From Schistosoma haematobium (taxonomy: Eukaryota > Platyhelminthes > Trematoda > Strigeidida > Schistosomatidae), in NCBI RefSeq assembly GCF_000699445.3, contig NC_067199.1:29658402-29722401 (forward strand): a stretch of DNA of 64,000 bases, given 5' to 3'. The translations under genes and the position numbers were made by a program. Positions 1 to 15,100 of this stretch are shown one piece after another. The notes below the pieces were generated by a model that had not been told where the DNA came from, did no database searches, and was given only the letters and a program-made list of their open reading frames with translations. Numbering within the stretch: the stretch's first letter is position 1; every line of letters begins with the position of its first letter.

Positions 1-824
1 AAAGCTTTGTTTTAAGTAATCAGTTACTTATTCATGTAACCGATAAAGAAGGTAGTTACATCTTTGTTATGGAGATTTATAAACGATTAAACGGAATTAA
101 TGTTTAATAAAAATCATAACGAGTAAATCAATTTAATTTTGACCTTTCACCCAGTCATAACAGTAATGAGTCAAATCTAGATTTCTAGAATTAATGAGCA
201 GAAGACCAATCAATAGATAAACACGGTGATACGATGTAGGCGAGTGATGGCTGCTAATGAGATCGTATTATCGACTTAATCGCCCGAATCTCTAGAAATT
301 ATTGGGAAAACCTTACCGAATAAATAGGATTTTCATGTAATAGAATAACATATTTATATTCAGAATGTGAACACAAAGTAAGCGCTATAAAATGTCACAT
401 GCGATTGGAGGAAATTAGCTTGTAGGCAGAGTGTATCCTATGACAGTCGACTGTTTTGAGTATTCATGAACAGCCACCTACTAATTAGTGTTGATTTTGG
501 TTCCACACTGAGACCTGAAAAGTCTCAGATAATATAAGTGGCAGCACTAACCTTCATATAGGAATACTCTATGCTAATTTTCTGCCCAATAGTTACTGAT
601 ATCTTACCCTAGTCCATGGTGTTCAGATTTTATGAGTTGACTTTTCACTGTGACTTCTAAGCTAAGTTCCTTATTAATAATCCTATATTAAGTTGATTGG
701 CTACCAAAATATCACGAATTGAATAACTTTACCTCAAAAAACTGTCTTGTAATCTCTTATTAATAATTTCGTACAAGAGTTGTATTGGTGAGATAATTGG
801 ATTGAATATTTTCTTTTATTTTAG
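1..824. other. Intron (5' part of the carrier gene); nothing else recognised
   Basis: Ends in the acceptor before the exon at 825. No frame here encodes the missing N-terminal EF-hand residues, so the first exons lie upstream of the window. Confidence 0.6.
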
Positions 825-940
825 ATTAATTTCTTTCGAAGAATTTCTTGCGTTTGAAGCTCTTCTGTGCACATGCGACTCTTTATATTCGTGGACATTT
901 GAACTGTTCAATCGAGACGGCCTCGGGGTCATATCATTTG
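825..940 (+). CDS. Aralar/citrin exon (first in window; EF-hand region)
   Basis: The acceptor TTTTATTTTAG precedes 825 and the donor GTAAGT starts at 941. The frame opens with one base completing a codon, then residues 1-38, and ends with one base. It contains [10 protein letters not shown], the end of an EF-hand loop, and [10 protein letters not shown], the next loop, where the first position is Asn rather than Asp. Confidence 0.93.
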
Positions 941-1895
941 GTAAGTGAAATTAAGTGTTCATATCTTCGTCATGACAATGGTATTCACATCGATTAAACA
1001 AGTTATTGACTATCTGAACGCGTTGAGCGTTTCCAGCAAAATATAGTGGATTCGAGTCCCAACATGAACATCAATACTGCGGTGCAGACATATCCAGCTG
1101 ACGAGTTTCTAAATACGACGATGCACGCGTTCTAGATTGCATTTTTAACTACATACCAATTATACTAAAACTTATGCAAAATTCCATATCAAGGCGATCC
1201 CCCAAGGATGCACATATATAGCAACAGTGACTGGTTAATTACAGTCATTGAATATCAACAAGGGGCAATTACAAACCATGACTAATATTCCTTATGATTA
1301 GTAAATTCTATCTCTGAACAAAACCGCACAAACAGTAGTCCTAATTTACTCCAGTTTACTTTCACTGACAATCACAGTATATTCTATGTTCTTATATTCT
1401 AAGTTATATTTGATGACGTCTGAGATGCACAATCCCTTGGACGTAATTCTAGGTGTTGTGAAGTGCTAGAAGAAACTGGTCCCAACATAACTATATTTTA
1501 TTCAACAGTGTTATCTTATAAACCAACTATCTTAATGCTACGTCTAAAGAGATTACGATATCACCTAAACCTGGAGAACGGAACAAGAGTCAGGAACACT
1601 ACAACAGGACAAGCTAAGCTAGTCCGTTGTGTCCCAGCCCTGATAACTATGGGGAGAAGACTAGATTCAGTCGAAGGAAATGCATATTCCACAAGCAGTC
1701 GAAAGCACGAACGAACAAGTACATAACTCATGAGTATATATACAGTACAAAAATGTCATACCATTAAAAAAATAGCAATCATACAGGATCAAGCCAAATG
1801 TAGGTGCTATCAGGGTCGACTGTAAATAATAGATTTTAAATAAATTAGAAATAGTAGACCGTATAATGGTCGTTGGTGGGTGGAATGAAAATTTA

Positions 1896-1975
<80 letters not shown>

Positions 1976-4900
1976 GTCTAAAAATAATTCGCAGAAGTTG
2001 CCGTTCATTTATTCTTTGTTCGGATATAACAGACATGTTTTCTTCGTTTATTTCACTAGCACCATCATGTTTGTCAACTGTGTTTGGTTTTATTAACGAT
2101 TCAATCAGTGACACAACTCATTATCGACTTCATTTACTTCACATTTTGTTAAAGTGTTAATGGAGAAAACCAGAAGACATTGGTTCCTACGCTGACTAGT
2201 TAAGCCTTTCATCATACCAACATATAAAAAAGATTATTAATGAGGATCCAATTGGCTAGTGCTTTTCCGAATCAACTACTTCATGTAATACTAAAACATT
2301 ATGCCGATATAACAGGTTCTCAGGATAATCATAAACTTATATAAGATTTTCAACTCTGTTTAAAAAATTATACCAAGTCTTTGTGGTAATCTTTTCTCGT
2401 TTGTTCAGTTATTGACCATGTAAAATGGTCATATTGAAGTTTATAAGTAAAAACAAAAACAATGTAACCACCATGTTAAGCTACATGTGTCGAAGTCGTG
2501 TTGTTTTTATTGTATTTCCTGTTGATGATTTGGAAATCAACCAAAGTCTAAAGGCTTAGTATTTGTAGTTGTGTTGCAATATGCTCGTATTAATAGAATT
2601 AACTGGCCTCTGATATGCTGGGTAAATCCAGACTATCGTGTGCTTGTACGCACTATATGTGCACAGATTGTAGGTGAGATGTCCAAAAGGGGACGCCGTT
2701 GATTAAAATTACTTATACAATCCATTAAGGTTTGGCTCAAATATCTGAGGGATATATATACCAATTAGTTGTGTACATCTGAATCCGGTTTGCCGATATA
2801 GCTTCTTAGTCGTTCTTTGTCACTCATATACCACGTTGACACTGGGTATAGGAAGCATGTAGTCGAATAGTCTGTTGGGGATGCTAGATCCCCAGAACTC
2901 ACATAATAAATGCCTTAATTTTGTAATTTTACTTTGAAAATTTGAATTTTATTGCTTTCGCGCCGAAAGCGCTCTTTTCATCTTCATGTCGTATTTCCCA
3001 CTTGGGAGAATCGGTAACGCTATTGGTCCATTGTGTATTTTAGTATGTTATTTTGTAACTCCTTCCAAGGACAAATTTATGCTGTATATATACGTTTGAA
3101 TTGTGTCTGTTGTGATTGCTCGCTCATGCTTCTGGCTTTTACGGAATATACTTTCCCGTTTGGACTTCGGCTTCTCTCTCTAGTTAGCGGGGCGGGGACG
3201 CAATAGAATAGCTAGTTATTGGTCTTAGCTCACAAGTCTGTGTTCCGTTCGCAGTATAAGTGAACTCGTAACCGCTTCAAACCTAGCATATTCTTATGAC
3301 GTAACATACTCGTCTGATTAATTCCCTAGAATGTTAATAAGTAATACAGCGTGTTTTGAATTTATGTGTATTTCCATTGGATAATACTTATTTTATGCTT
3401 TTGTGTTTATTTTTTACGCCTAGACAATTTTAAGAAAACACTCGATATGACATCGGTGAATAAAGATTTTACGTTTAATTTCGATTGTGATTTCATCAAT
3501 CTGCATTTTTCCAAGGATAGATCACGTAAAATTCCTTATGATGAATTTACGCAAATAATTCACGTAAAATATAATTTTAAATATATATATATATATGTAA
3601 TTCTTTAAATAATTGTGTGAGACATAGTCATTTTACCCTAACGTAATTCGGTGCTTATAAAATGTTAGTTGTTAAGTGATTTAATTTCACCTCATGTTAC
3701 ACTTAATACGATCCGTTGGCTTATTGAAAAAGAATTTGCGGTATCTAAGTACTAAACGATAATGACTACGGATTGTCTTACACTTATAACCCACTGAAGA
3801 TTGAGCTTGAAACAAGCAAAAGACTTAAAGATAATTAATAATTGGTTTTACATGGATGATCTAGATCCTGTTACTACGGCTACATGTGAATCAAATTCTG
3901 CCGTCTATCAAAAGCACTTGTGAACAAGACTGGATATTATCCCAATTTCTATAAAAGTCTGGTAGGGGATACAGTGCTAATTATTCATCATTTTTGACCA
4001 AACTTTTAATAAACACAAACAGTATATAAGTGTATAGCAAATTTATAGTATAACCTGACTGTAATTCGACAAAGACCATTCACTGAATACAACTGTTACT
4101 TATCGCCAATAGACATTTTCAAAGGTTATTTCACAGATCAGTCTAAACTAGTGAATAGCTCCAAAACAGTAAATTAACAATTATCTAAAAAACACAAGTT
4201 ATTATTCAGTGGACGGTTCTCTTATTTTGTAAAACATGTGCGGTAAGCTTTTATGTAACTTGAAAAAATCAACACTTTGATTCAGCTATATTTTCGGATA
4301 TATACATATATGTATTAGAAAATAATGGAAAATTCTCAATTCAACTGTCATTTGCTATTCACATTTTTATTGTTTCGTTAAATTTGTTACAAATCTTTTA
4401 TCACAACGATTCTCTCTTTTGTTTTACTTTCGATATATTTGCATGTGTCTGTGTGTGCATGAATGATATAGGACTTCAATAATGAGCATGCTATCCAAGC
4501 CTTTAAACAAATGGATCAAGATAAAACTGGAACGATTACAGTTGATCAGTTTAAAAGTATTATTTTGCAGTTGAAAAGTCATTTGTTGACTCCTTTGATT
4601 AAAGAAAATTTACTCACAGTAAGTAGTCATATAAGTCCATTGGATCAGTAAATTTGATTATGTTTGTTGTTATTTCTTAAATGGTCCAACTTTAAATGTA
4701 AGGTAAACAAAATGATCTAGCATAAATATGTACTGGGTTTAGTTGCTGCACTTATTACTAGAACGAAAATTAAACTAACGAGATCATAAAGTAATCCATT
4801 ACGTTTTTGTTATGTAGCTTACATCTAGATGATGTGAAAGTAAGTTGAAAGAAAACTAGAGTTGCTCAAACTAAAACGTAATATCAGTATATAAAGACAT

Positions 4901-6064
4901 CGACAACGGGATATACGATTTCATTCTTATCTGAAATCAATTAACTTTGTATGCATGTAGTGGCTGTGCTTCATTAACTAATCACCGTAACCGTTATCAT
5001 ATAATCCTCAATGGTGTTTGAAATCAGAAGGCAAAGAGAAGCAGCGATTACAGTTTTATTAGCAGATAACTCGGACCGCAAAGCAGAGAGGCGAATGAGT
5101 GAGTCAGCGAGTCAAAAGTGTATATAGGATTAAATGTACATGTATATATATAGGGAAATGAATGGATCATCGAATCAATTAAGCAGCTAAGAATAAAGCT
5201 AGCAGAATGAATATATGCGTAGGCGGTAAGTAATATTCAAGCATACATATTTCATACAAGCACAACAATAATAAAGGTACAATAAGTTGTTATGATACGG
5301 ATGACTCTGTCCGTTAAATAAGTTGATAAAAGATCTTAACCGAATTAAATGTGAACTCAGTTCCACGTGAGCTGCTATATTCAGACGTTTTTGTAATAAT
5401 GGTACCTTGATTTAACTTAATAAAAGTCCATTTTGCATACTCAACCCACTCTTTCTAACGTACATACCGGTTCAGTTAAGGTGGTGTTGTATGGTCACTC
5501 CATCAACCCTGTAAGAATTGCATCAGATTAATAACTTGCTCAGCGACGAGCCTAAATTTCCATCCTTGTTAGGTTAGCATTTGTCTTGTTAATTGATATA
5601 CCACTGATTCCTAGCTTCGATTCTGATATCTACATATCACAATTCCCCTTTATCTTCCGTTATACCCTATGGGTCGTCAAATATCACGCGACAAAATCGC
5701 CAATCAGAACACCGACTTATATGACCTTTTCCCTGTACGAAACCAGTGATGCATTCATTAGCGCGAGCAGGCCTCAGTCAACTCTGTGTGGTAGCTTTTT
5801 GCCTAACCCGGCCCGCTCAGTCAAGAACACCGTAATCACCTTCCACTGTATGAATTGTATATTTCGGATATATGTAGTTTATATACAAGCAGGCCAGACC
5901 TCATCACAACTTAAAATGCAAAATAATCATTATACAAGATCACGCCAAAAGTGGCTGTGCTATTGGATACTGTAACTAATAAATTGGGAATAAGCTAAGG
6001 ATGGTAAGTTGTATAACAGTAACCGATAATTCAAATGAAAGCTTATAATAAAAGGAATACCAAC

Positions 6065-6107
<43 letters not shown>

Positions 6108-9100
6108 TATCTAATAAAAATATATGTAATGATAGTTCATAAATATATCCTAGCAGTTACCATTCATTTATTCTTCTTTCGGATATAACATCTAACCCCA
6201 GCCACTTCCGAAGATTTATTCGACATAAACTAAAGAAAATTGATTTAACCAAGCAATTACAATTACTTTAAGGACAGTGCAGATAAAATACATTCTCCAT
6301 GGACGGGGAGATGGCAAAAAAGGATAAAAGTTCAAATTTTCAAAAAGAAGTTATCAAAATAAACGGAAAGCTAATGGTTTTCTGTGCATTTAACATCTCT
6401 TACCATATTTAGTAGTCAAGGAACTAAGCTTATATAAAAAGTTACCGTATGGTTTTATTTATTTAAACACATAAACATCGGTACAAGGAGGCACCAAATA
6501 GATATGCGCCACATAAGTCATTCGATTTGTGTGAGGGCTAGGATAGTTCCCGGGTGCCCAAACCGAAGCGGATGGTTTTCTTAGGGGGCACACTTGCAGT
6601 CTTCGACCCAAAGGTTTGATCCACAAAGCAATGGAGCAACGTAAGGAGATGCAGTCCCATGGTAGCCGGTGACCAACAATTGGTTCATACGCCATTTGTT
6701 CCTTCAGGATACTGGAGCCCATGTGCACCATTGGTTTGGAATGAGGGTTTTCCAACTCCTTTAGGTGGACTCACCATTTCCACCGGCCTAGTTAAATCGC
6801 CGGACATTCGCTTTTCGTCCTCTCAATTTCGTAAACAACAGTAATGCTGCGAGAAGGCAGTGAGTAGGACTTCTTTGACAAAAGCAATGTACACGTGGCC
6901 ATGTGAGAGCATTCCGAGAGAGAGAGAGAGAGAGAGCTGACTCTCCTCACTCAGCCGTAACCGGGCATTTAATGTTAAATTAATATTAGTTCTTTTAAAT
7001 TGACTCGAGTGAGCTAATTGTTATCAGCATAAATACCCTATCGGATGGTGTTTCCTGTACAGCTGATTAACTTTTTCTCCATTTTTAATTATTTCACTCA
7101 TATTGAAATTGGATAAAGAGTGACTTAAAACTCTAAGACAATAAACTTTTCATTTTTCTTATTATTTAACTACATTTGCAAATTGTATATCAAATTAGGA
7201 ACTTAACACGTCCAACTTACTTTCTGGCGAATCCCCTTGATTCTACATCATGCCTACCATCAACTTCATCTAGAAGTCTTAAGTTACTGTTTGTTTTTAT
7301 CACAATACTGGTTAACAATCCAAATTATTTACTAATCATTCCTTATTTATAAAATGTTTCTCAGTATAACATTCTCTCTATGCTTACTAGGTTGCCTTAC
7401 AAGGCGAAATGAATGGTGGTCGTATTACCTTTGCTTATTATATGGCTTTCATTGCACTCTTGACTAATATGGAATTAGTTAAAAAAGTGTATCTAAGTCG
7501 AACTAATGGGAACGCCAAAGTAGAATTGACTAAAGGTTAGTTACCAGTAGGTAGTCGTTTCCTAGATATTAAGTATGTTGCTCTTCATAACTTGTATTTT
7601 TATGTACATTGTATAGTTAGCTGTTAATCACTGGTTGTATAAATAGTAAATATCATCAGTAATTTTTAATCGTTTTCATGAAGAAATTGACAGCGTATTT
7701 TTTTGTCATGAATCATGATGTAACTGACAATATTGTTTGTTTAAAATAGTAATTCTACTATTAAAGAAAATTAATGGACTTCCAAAATCTCTCACTACTG
7801 TTTTGTTGTGTATACAGTTCAAAAATATTCTAGGAGCTCTACATGTCTAAATGTTGAAGACTAATTGAGTGTACCCAAATAGAAATATCAATTATAAATA
7901 TGCATTATACTTCGAAATATCCCAATCCACGTCCGATGAATCAAGTAGACATTTTATCATTAATTTAAAGTTACTCTCAAAAAGTCAAACTCAATACTGA
8001 TCGATTCATATCTTTTTATATAAAAAAAAACGAAGTGTTAGTAAGCCAACTTACATTTTCTGTGGATTTCTCAAATAGTTAACCATATTCCTCTTACTTG
8101 GATAGTCATTTACTCAAAAGTTTACCATGATCAAACAGGAATAATATAACTTATGACTGTCCTCAAGAGCATGGTATTTCACCACTTACATATACTGTTG
8201 AGTTTTCAGGATTGATATTCGCACGTGACCCGAATCACGTTTGTCCAGTTGAGTAATTAAAAACTCAAAGCGAATGTCGTATAAATAACTCAGTTAATTA
8301 TTCCTACACTCTCTGTAAACATTCTTTATGGGTGTGAGTATTCGTCTTATAAGATTCACTATCTTACAAAATTATTCCATTGTAATAGTAGCTGAAGTAA
8401 AACAGCTCATGAACATACATTCCTGATGTTTTCAGTTTGAGGTTGTGGAGACTGCTGAATTTCATTGAAATCAAGAACTGATCAATGTTAGGCCACCATC
8501 GAAAACCTGGAAGCACTAGACGTTCGTTTCGCCCTAATATAAGCACTGCGGACGGGTCCAATACTAGGACGAAACGGCCGCCTAGTGCTTACATGTTTTC
8601 AATGCTGGTCTAACATTGATCTGTTCATGATTTCAATGAGATTCCTAATGATTTGACTATCATTACGACATCAAGAAATGCCATTCTGTATTCCTATTAA
8701 GAACACTCTGGCTTTGTGCTGCACCTTTGGAAGTCATCATACACATAGATTTCAAAACTTCAACTTCAATACAGTCAATGAGATCACTTTAATCCTCTTC
8801 CCTGATCTGCTGACTACAGTGAAAAAATCGACTTAGTAATGGAACCGTCAGTATATCAATCAAAAATGCCTATCAGTTGTAGATCAGTTACAATAATTGG
8901 AATTCATGAACTAAGTATTTGTCACTAAATAGAAATTATAGTAAAAAACATATTGAAAGGTGACGAACAATGTTCACAATCAATAACTTAATATAAGGGA
9001 AATTCATCTCAATAGATTTCTTTTTTCATAAGTTGTATTTAGATAAAGCACACCCTCAACAAGTCAAATAAACTTTGAAAATCTAATTTTCATTAACATA

Positions 9101-12100
9101 TTATAGATATCCTAAGTAATCACTTGCTTACGTTATATCTTCCATCTCCAAAGTTTACAAGTGTTCCAACCTCCAAAATAAAAGGAGGTTCGTTTTTATT
9201 TGATCTACTATTCGACAGTTGGTAATTTTGATTCATATAACCGTCAAGGTATTGAGTAAACTAAAATTTAAAGACTCAGATCCACAGCATATTAGCCATA
9301 ATATTATATTCAGAATACCTTGGGAATCTAATCTTCATTTTACAGCGTTTTCAAATTCTGTGAACGGTTTTTCATTCTGCATACATACTTAACATAAAAA
9401 TCACTAATAATCCATTTCCTGTCTCAGATTATGAAACTATAAGTTTAGTTTCTGTAAGTTTTAAATGTCTAACGAATTATACTTTCATTAGAAATATGAC
9501 AAATATGAAAATACATTCGGCTTCATTGTTCAAAATAGGTATATGAGATTGCATGACTGAATTAACAAGCATAGTATGTCCATGTTACCATCTAAGAAAC
9601 GCTACTTTTATCTTTCTACTTATGTAGATACTTCATTGGGTTGCTGAAACTACATTTTTGATTTGTTGTTTGGATAGGTGTACAGGTCATAAGGCTTAGT
9701 GAAACGAGTTACTCAAGTAAACTTTATGACTCTATCTCTTCAAAGTGATGTACACAAAAATTAAACTTGAACAGTCTCATAATAGAATAAGTTTACTACT
9801 AGGTTAATGAATATTTGTAATTCACCTTGTGAAAACGCCTTTTACATTGGACAGACGCTCAATCAAAAATATCTCATGATTTATAAAGACTCACTGTTTC
9901 ATTATTGAAAAAAAAATTGAATAATACTTCTTTGAATTAAAAATCATGTACATCAGTTTGATTGCAAATTTCATGTTACAAAAATCAGCTGATATTCCTC
10001 GTTTCGGTTAATGTTTTTTATTTCTTCAACAATGTATCATGTCCAGACAAATGCTATCGATATGATTTCACAAATATTTCAAGTGAATTATCTTATCTAA
10101 AGCTAATTATCTCCTAACCTGCAATTTTACCACTTATTAGTACCACCGTGCTCTTAATCTGTTTTCATCGTTATATAAAATAATCTTGCATAGTGTTATG
10201 CTCACCAATCCAACTGGTTACTGAACTAATTTTCTTGGTCAGTAGGGTCACTACTTCACTTCACATCTGTTGGAAGCAGTTTATTTCCAGTGATGCCATA
10301 ATGTCAAACATTCGATAGAGAAAATTTTTTTTCCAAGTTACCATTTTCAGCTTTTCGAATTACACGAATCAAAAACTCTAATTTAATTCTTTAAAAACTT
10401 TCCTTAATATCTAATTAATAAAAATACATTTATTATTGATATTTTCCCACTCTATCGTTATCAGTGGTGTTTTTGTTCTCATCTCAGTTGTTCGATTCTT
10501 GGGGTCCACTACAAATCAAGGTTGTTGATCATACTGTCGATTGAGTCTTACTTACTTACTTACACCTGTTACTCCTCGTGAAGGAGCATAGGTCGCTCAC
10601 CAGCATTCTCCATCCAACCCTGTCCTGGGCAATCCTTTCCAGCTCCTTCCAGTTGTAATTCATCCTTTTCATATCTGCTTCTATTATCCGACGTAATGTG
10701 TTCTTTGGCCTTCCTCTTTTCCGCTTCCCTTCAGGATTCCAAGTTAGAGCTTGCCTCGTGATGCAGTTTGACGATTTGCGTAATGTATGTCCTATCCATT
10801 TCCATCGTCTTTTCCCAATTTCCTCTTCAGCTGGAAGTTGGTTTGTTCTCTCCCACAGAAGGCTATTGCTGATGGTATCCGGCCAATGGATGTTGAGTAT
10901 CTTGCGTAGACAGCTATTTATAAATACTTGTACTTTCTTGATTGTGGTTGTTGTAGTTCTCCAAGTTTCAGCTCCATACAGTAGAATTGCCTTGACGTTC
11001 GTATTGAAGATTCTCACTTTGATATTGGTTGAAAGTTGTTTTGAGTTCCATATGTTCTTCAATTGTAGGAATGCGGCCCTTGCTTTGCCAATCCTCGCCT
11101 TTACGTCTGCATCTGAACCTCCATGTCTATCGACGATGCTTCCCAGATATGTGAAGGATTCTACATCTTCCAGAGTTTCGCCATCAAGGGTGATTGGATT
11201 GCTGTTCTCCGCTTTGAATTTGAGGACCTTGGTTTTCCCTTTGTGTATGCTGAGGCCTACTGATGCAGAGACTGCTGCTACATTGGCTGTCTTTATCTGA
11301 ATCTGTTCACGTGTACGTGATAGGAGGGCTAGGTCATCTGCGAAGTCCAGATCGTCTAATTGGTTCTGAGCTGTCCATTGTATTCCGTGTTTTCTTTCAG
11401 ATGTCGAGGTCTTCATAATCCAGTCGACCACCAGAAGAAAGAGGAAGGGAGAGAGTAAACAGCCTTGTCTGACTCCGGTCCTTACTTGGAATGCATCTGT
11501 CAGCTGTCCTCCATGCACTACTTTGCACTGTAGTCCGTCGTATGAGTTCCGGATAATATTGACAATCTTCTCAGGAACTCCGTAGTGTCGAAGAAGTTTC
11601 CATAATGTCCTCCTATCTACACTGTCGAATGCCTTTTCATAATCAATGAAGTTGATGTATAGTGACGAGTTCCACTCAACTGATTGTTCGACGATGATCC
11701 GTAGTGTTGCAATTTGGTCTGTGCACGACCGATCCTTTCGGAATCCAGCTTGTTGATCTCGAAGTTGGGCATCTACTGCATCCTTCATCCGGTTCAGCAA
11801 CACCCTGTTGAAGACTTTCCCTGGTATTGACAGTAGTGTAATGCCTCTGTAGTTTTCACATTTGCTCAGATCTCCTTTCTTTGGAATCTTGATGAGGTGT
11901 CCTTCTTTCCAGTCCATCGGCACTTGTTCCTCCTCCCAAGTCTTTTTGAATAGAGGGTAAAGCATGCTTGTGGTTACTTCGACGTCTGATTTCAGTGCTT
12001 CAGCTGGTATGTTGTCGGGTCCTGCTGCTTTCCCGTTCTTGATTTGTCTGACGGCCATTCTAATTTCTTCCGTCGTTGGTGGGTTGACATCTATAGGAAG

Positions 12101-15100
12101 ATCTGTGTGTGCTGCTTCGATGTTCGGTGGATTCATTGGAGCCGGCCTATTCAGGAGTTCCTCGAAGTATTCTACCCATCTGTTTCGCTGTTGTTGAATT
12201 TCAGTGATTGGCTTGCCTTCTTTGTCTTTGACCGGCCTCTCTGGTTTACTGTATTTCCCTGATAGTTTCTTCGTTGTATCGTAGAGCTGTTTCATATTTC
12301 CTTCTCTAGCAGCTTTTTCTGCCGTCGTTGCTAATTCTTCCACGTATTTCTTCCTGTCGGCTCTAATGCTCCTCTTCACTTGCTTGTTTGCTTCTATGTA
12401 TTCAGCTTGTGCTTGGACTTTCTCTGCTCGTGTTCGGCTGTTGTTAATTGCTGTCTTCTTGTTCTTCCTTTCTTTGATCTTGTCCAGTGTTTCTATAGAG
12501 ATCCATTCCTTATGATGGTGTTTCTTTAGGCCCAGAACCTCTTGACACGTTGAAGTCAATGTTTCTTTGATACCTTTCCAGTTGTCCTCCATGGTGGTTT
12601 CTTCTTCCTTCAGTAGATCTTGAAAGGCTTGGAATCTGTTGTTGAGAGCTATCTTGAATTCATTGAGTTTGTCAGTATCTCGAAGGAAGGCTGTATTGAA
12701 CCTTTGTATTGCTGTTTGTCCACTTGTCCAGTTCTTTTTTAGCTTCAGTTTTAAATTGGCTACAACTAGGTGGTGATCTGAAGCTACGTCAGCTCCTCTC
12801 CTGGTTCTCACATCTTCCATTGTCCTTCGGAATTTTTTTTTTTATGCAAATATGGTCTATTTGGTTCTCTGTAGTGTGGTCCGGTGAGATCCATGTAGCC
12901 TTGTGTATACGTTTGTGTGGAAATATTGTGCCTCCTATGACTAATTTGTTGAATGCACACAAATTTGCAAATCTTTCTCCATTTTCGTTCCTCTCTCCCA
13001 GTCCATGTCGTCCCATAATATCTTCATATCCAGTGTTGTCTATTCCGACCTTGGCATTTAGATCTCCCATCAGAATGGTGAGGTCCTTTCTTGAGCATTT
13101 CTCTATGATTGACTGCAGCCGCTCGTAGAATTGATCTTTAATGTCGTCGTTGCTATCATTGGTGGGTGCATAACATTGGATAATATTCATTAAGATCCCC
13201 TCCTTCTTTGTTTTGAATGATGCTTTGATGATTCTGGATCCGTGGGATTCCCATCCTACAAGTGCATTTCGTGCTACTTTGGACAGCATTAGAGCAACTC
13301 CTGTGTGTGTGGAGCATTTTCCTCTTCGTGACCGGAGTATAGCAGCATCTCTCCCGTAGCTAGCCTTTTCTGTCCAGCTTGAGTCCAGTGGGTTTCGCTG
13401 ATTCCCAGTACTGCCAAGTTGTATCTCCTCATTTCCGTTGCTATTTGGCTGGTCTTCCCGGTTTCCCACATTGTTCTAACGTTCCATGTACCTATAAAAA
13501 TTTTTGCTCTGGTTGTTAGAAGGGGCATCGGCCTCGTGGCTTCCGAAGGAATTCGGCTTTCACCATGAAGCGTCATAATTCTTCTAAATGGAGACCTTCT
13601 AACTCTCAGGGCAGAGTTAAAATGGTTTGAATTATTTTTTCTGGTAAGCGTTTTTTTAGCGAGTTAGTTTTCTACGGGATGGGGACGCTAACCCCATGCC
13701 CAACCCTCCTCCTTTACCCGGGCTTGGGACCGGCAGTAACTCTAGAAGAGCTACAGGCGGAGTTGTTGATTGAGTCATTCAGTCGAAATGCATCGCAGTC
13801 ATACAGTATAATTCCCTATTATTTATTTACATAAGATAATTAACTGATACCTTTTGAAAATTCCTGTTATTCGTCCGCGAGTGTTTAACAGGACTGATGA
13901 AAGTTGATCATAGAGTCATCAAGATGTAAATCACTTCTTGATAAATTAGGGTGAAATAGAATTAAATTAGTGATTTTCAATGTTCATGACAAATATTATT
14001 AGTAGTCATCGATTCTAAACAATAGTTTTTCATTAGCTTTCATTCAAATTTACGAATGTTGATAAACGACCTTCAACAACGTTTTCTAACAACAAGACCG
14101 CTTAAAACATTTTTCTCCAAAATGTTTTATTGAAATAGCCTGTTTATTTGTTCTGTTACAGCTAATTTTCAAGTAATTTCACTTAATAAATAACAGTAAA
14201 TTCTCTTGTTTTCCATTTTATTCTTGATCTCCATTAATTTGTCAATTCTAGAGGAAATGTTGAATGCAGCACAAAATTTCTCTCAAATCACGCCAATGGA
14301 AATGAGTATTCTATTTCAGCTCATTTCACTTCTTCGAAAAGATGGGTAAGTGAAAATACTTATTTTGTCATCTCTATAATCATTTTCTCATTGGAAATAT
14401 CCGAATTCGAATCATTATAAATCCTGTCTTGATATGTTATTGTTAAATAAATAGATAAATATAAGTAGATCTCAATACTCACCCTAATCCTCATTCAAAT
14501 ATGTGGGTTTTACGGTGTAACATCATATTCGGAGGGAAGCATAATTCACATTAATGGTTAAGACATTCGAATTTCAGCCACTAAGCCCCAGGTTCGAGCC
14601 CCTTCCTGTTTACCTCGGTTTGGGCAACCGGGTAGTATCATTAGCCTTTAAGCTTAGTGTGGCTTATATCCTGTGAAATTAGTCAATATAAATAAATAAA
14701 ATCATCATACAAATTCAGAATTATTCTAGTTTGTATATTATGGAACATTCCCATCCTGTAAATTAGAAGACATAATGGCAAGCAATATTTTTCTTCAATT
14801 TACTCTCTATAAGACATTAATACTTACGTGTATGAAAAATGTTAAATCGGTCAAGGGGATTCGTGAAATTGGTCAGCAAGTATCTCCCTTTGTGGGTTTA
14901 CCAAGATTCAAACAAAATCAATGCATGCCTCTGTCGCACTCGGGTGATAGTGATCGTATAATAGATAAGACAAAAGAATTCAAAGTGATTTGTTATATGG
15001 CTTTCAACTTTATAGGGTTCAGTCTTGTCTTTTACACAAAGCATAGACTGTGGGGATTCGAACCAACAACCCTAGTGCTTGATAAAATTTATAATCTTTT

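Larger units (their letters stand above)
10548..13763 (-). mobile_element. Near full-length RTE-clade non-LTR retrotransposon (SR2/SjR2-like), antisense in a carrier intron
   Basis: About 3.2 kb. On the minus strand: a short 5' region (13577-13763), an endonuclease coding region, reverse transcriptase, then a (TAAG)n 3' tail directly after the stop. RTE elements typically end in such short repeats rather than poly(A). It is bounded by a 13-bp TSD with one mismatch: TGTCGATTGAGTC (10535-10547) and TGTTGATTGAGTC (13764-13776). Two slippage-type frameshifts break the endonuclease, so this copy is not autonomous as read. It lies in the carrier intron 7536-14251, in reverse orientation. Confidence 0.93.

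Noticed and set aside
1873..2160. Frames rich in Tyr-Ile repeats around the (TA)n tract
   Set aside because: Translation of a TA microsatellite, not a protein.
5586..5975. 129-codon frame
   Set aside because: Overlaps a dispersed (TA)n-containing repeat and shows no protein motif.
10698..11300. 200-codon plus-strand frame
   Set aside because: Antisense shadow of the RTE reverse transcriptase, which is clearly coding on the minus strand.
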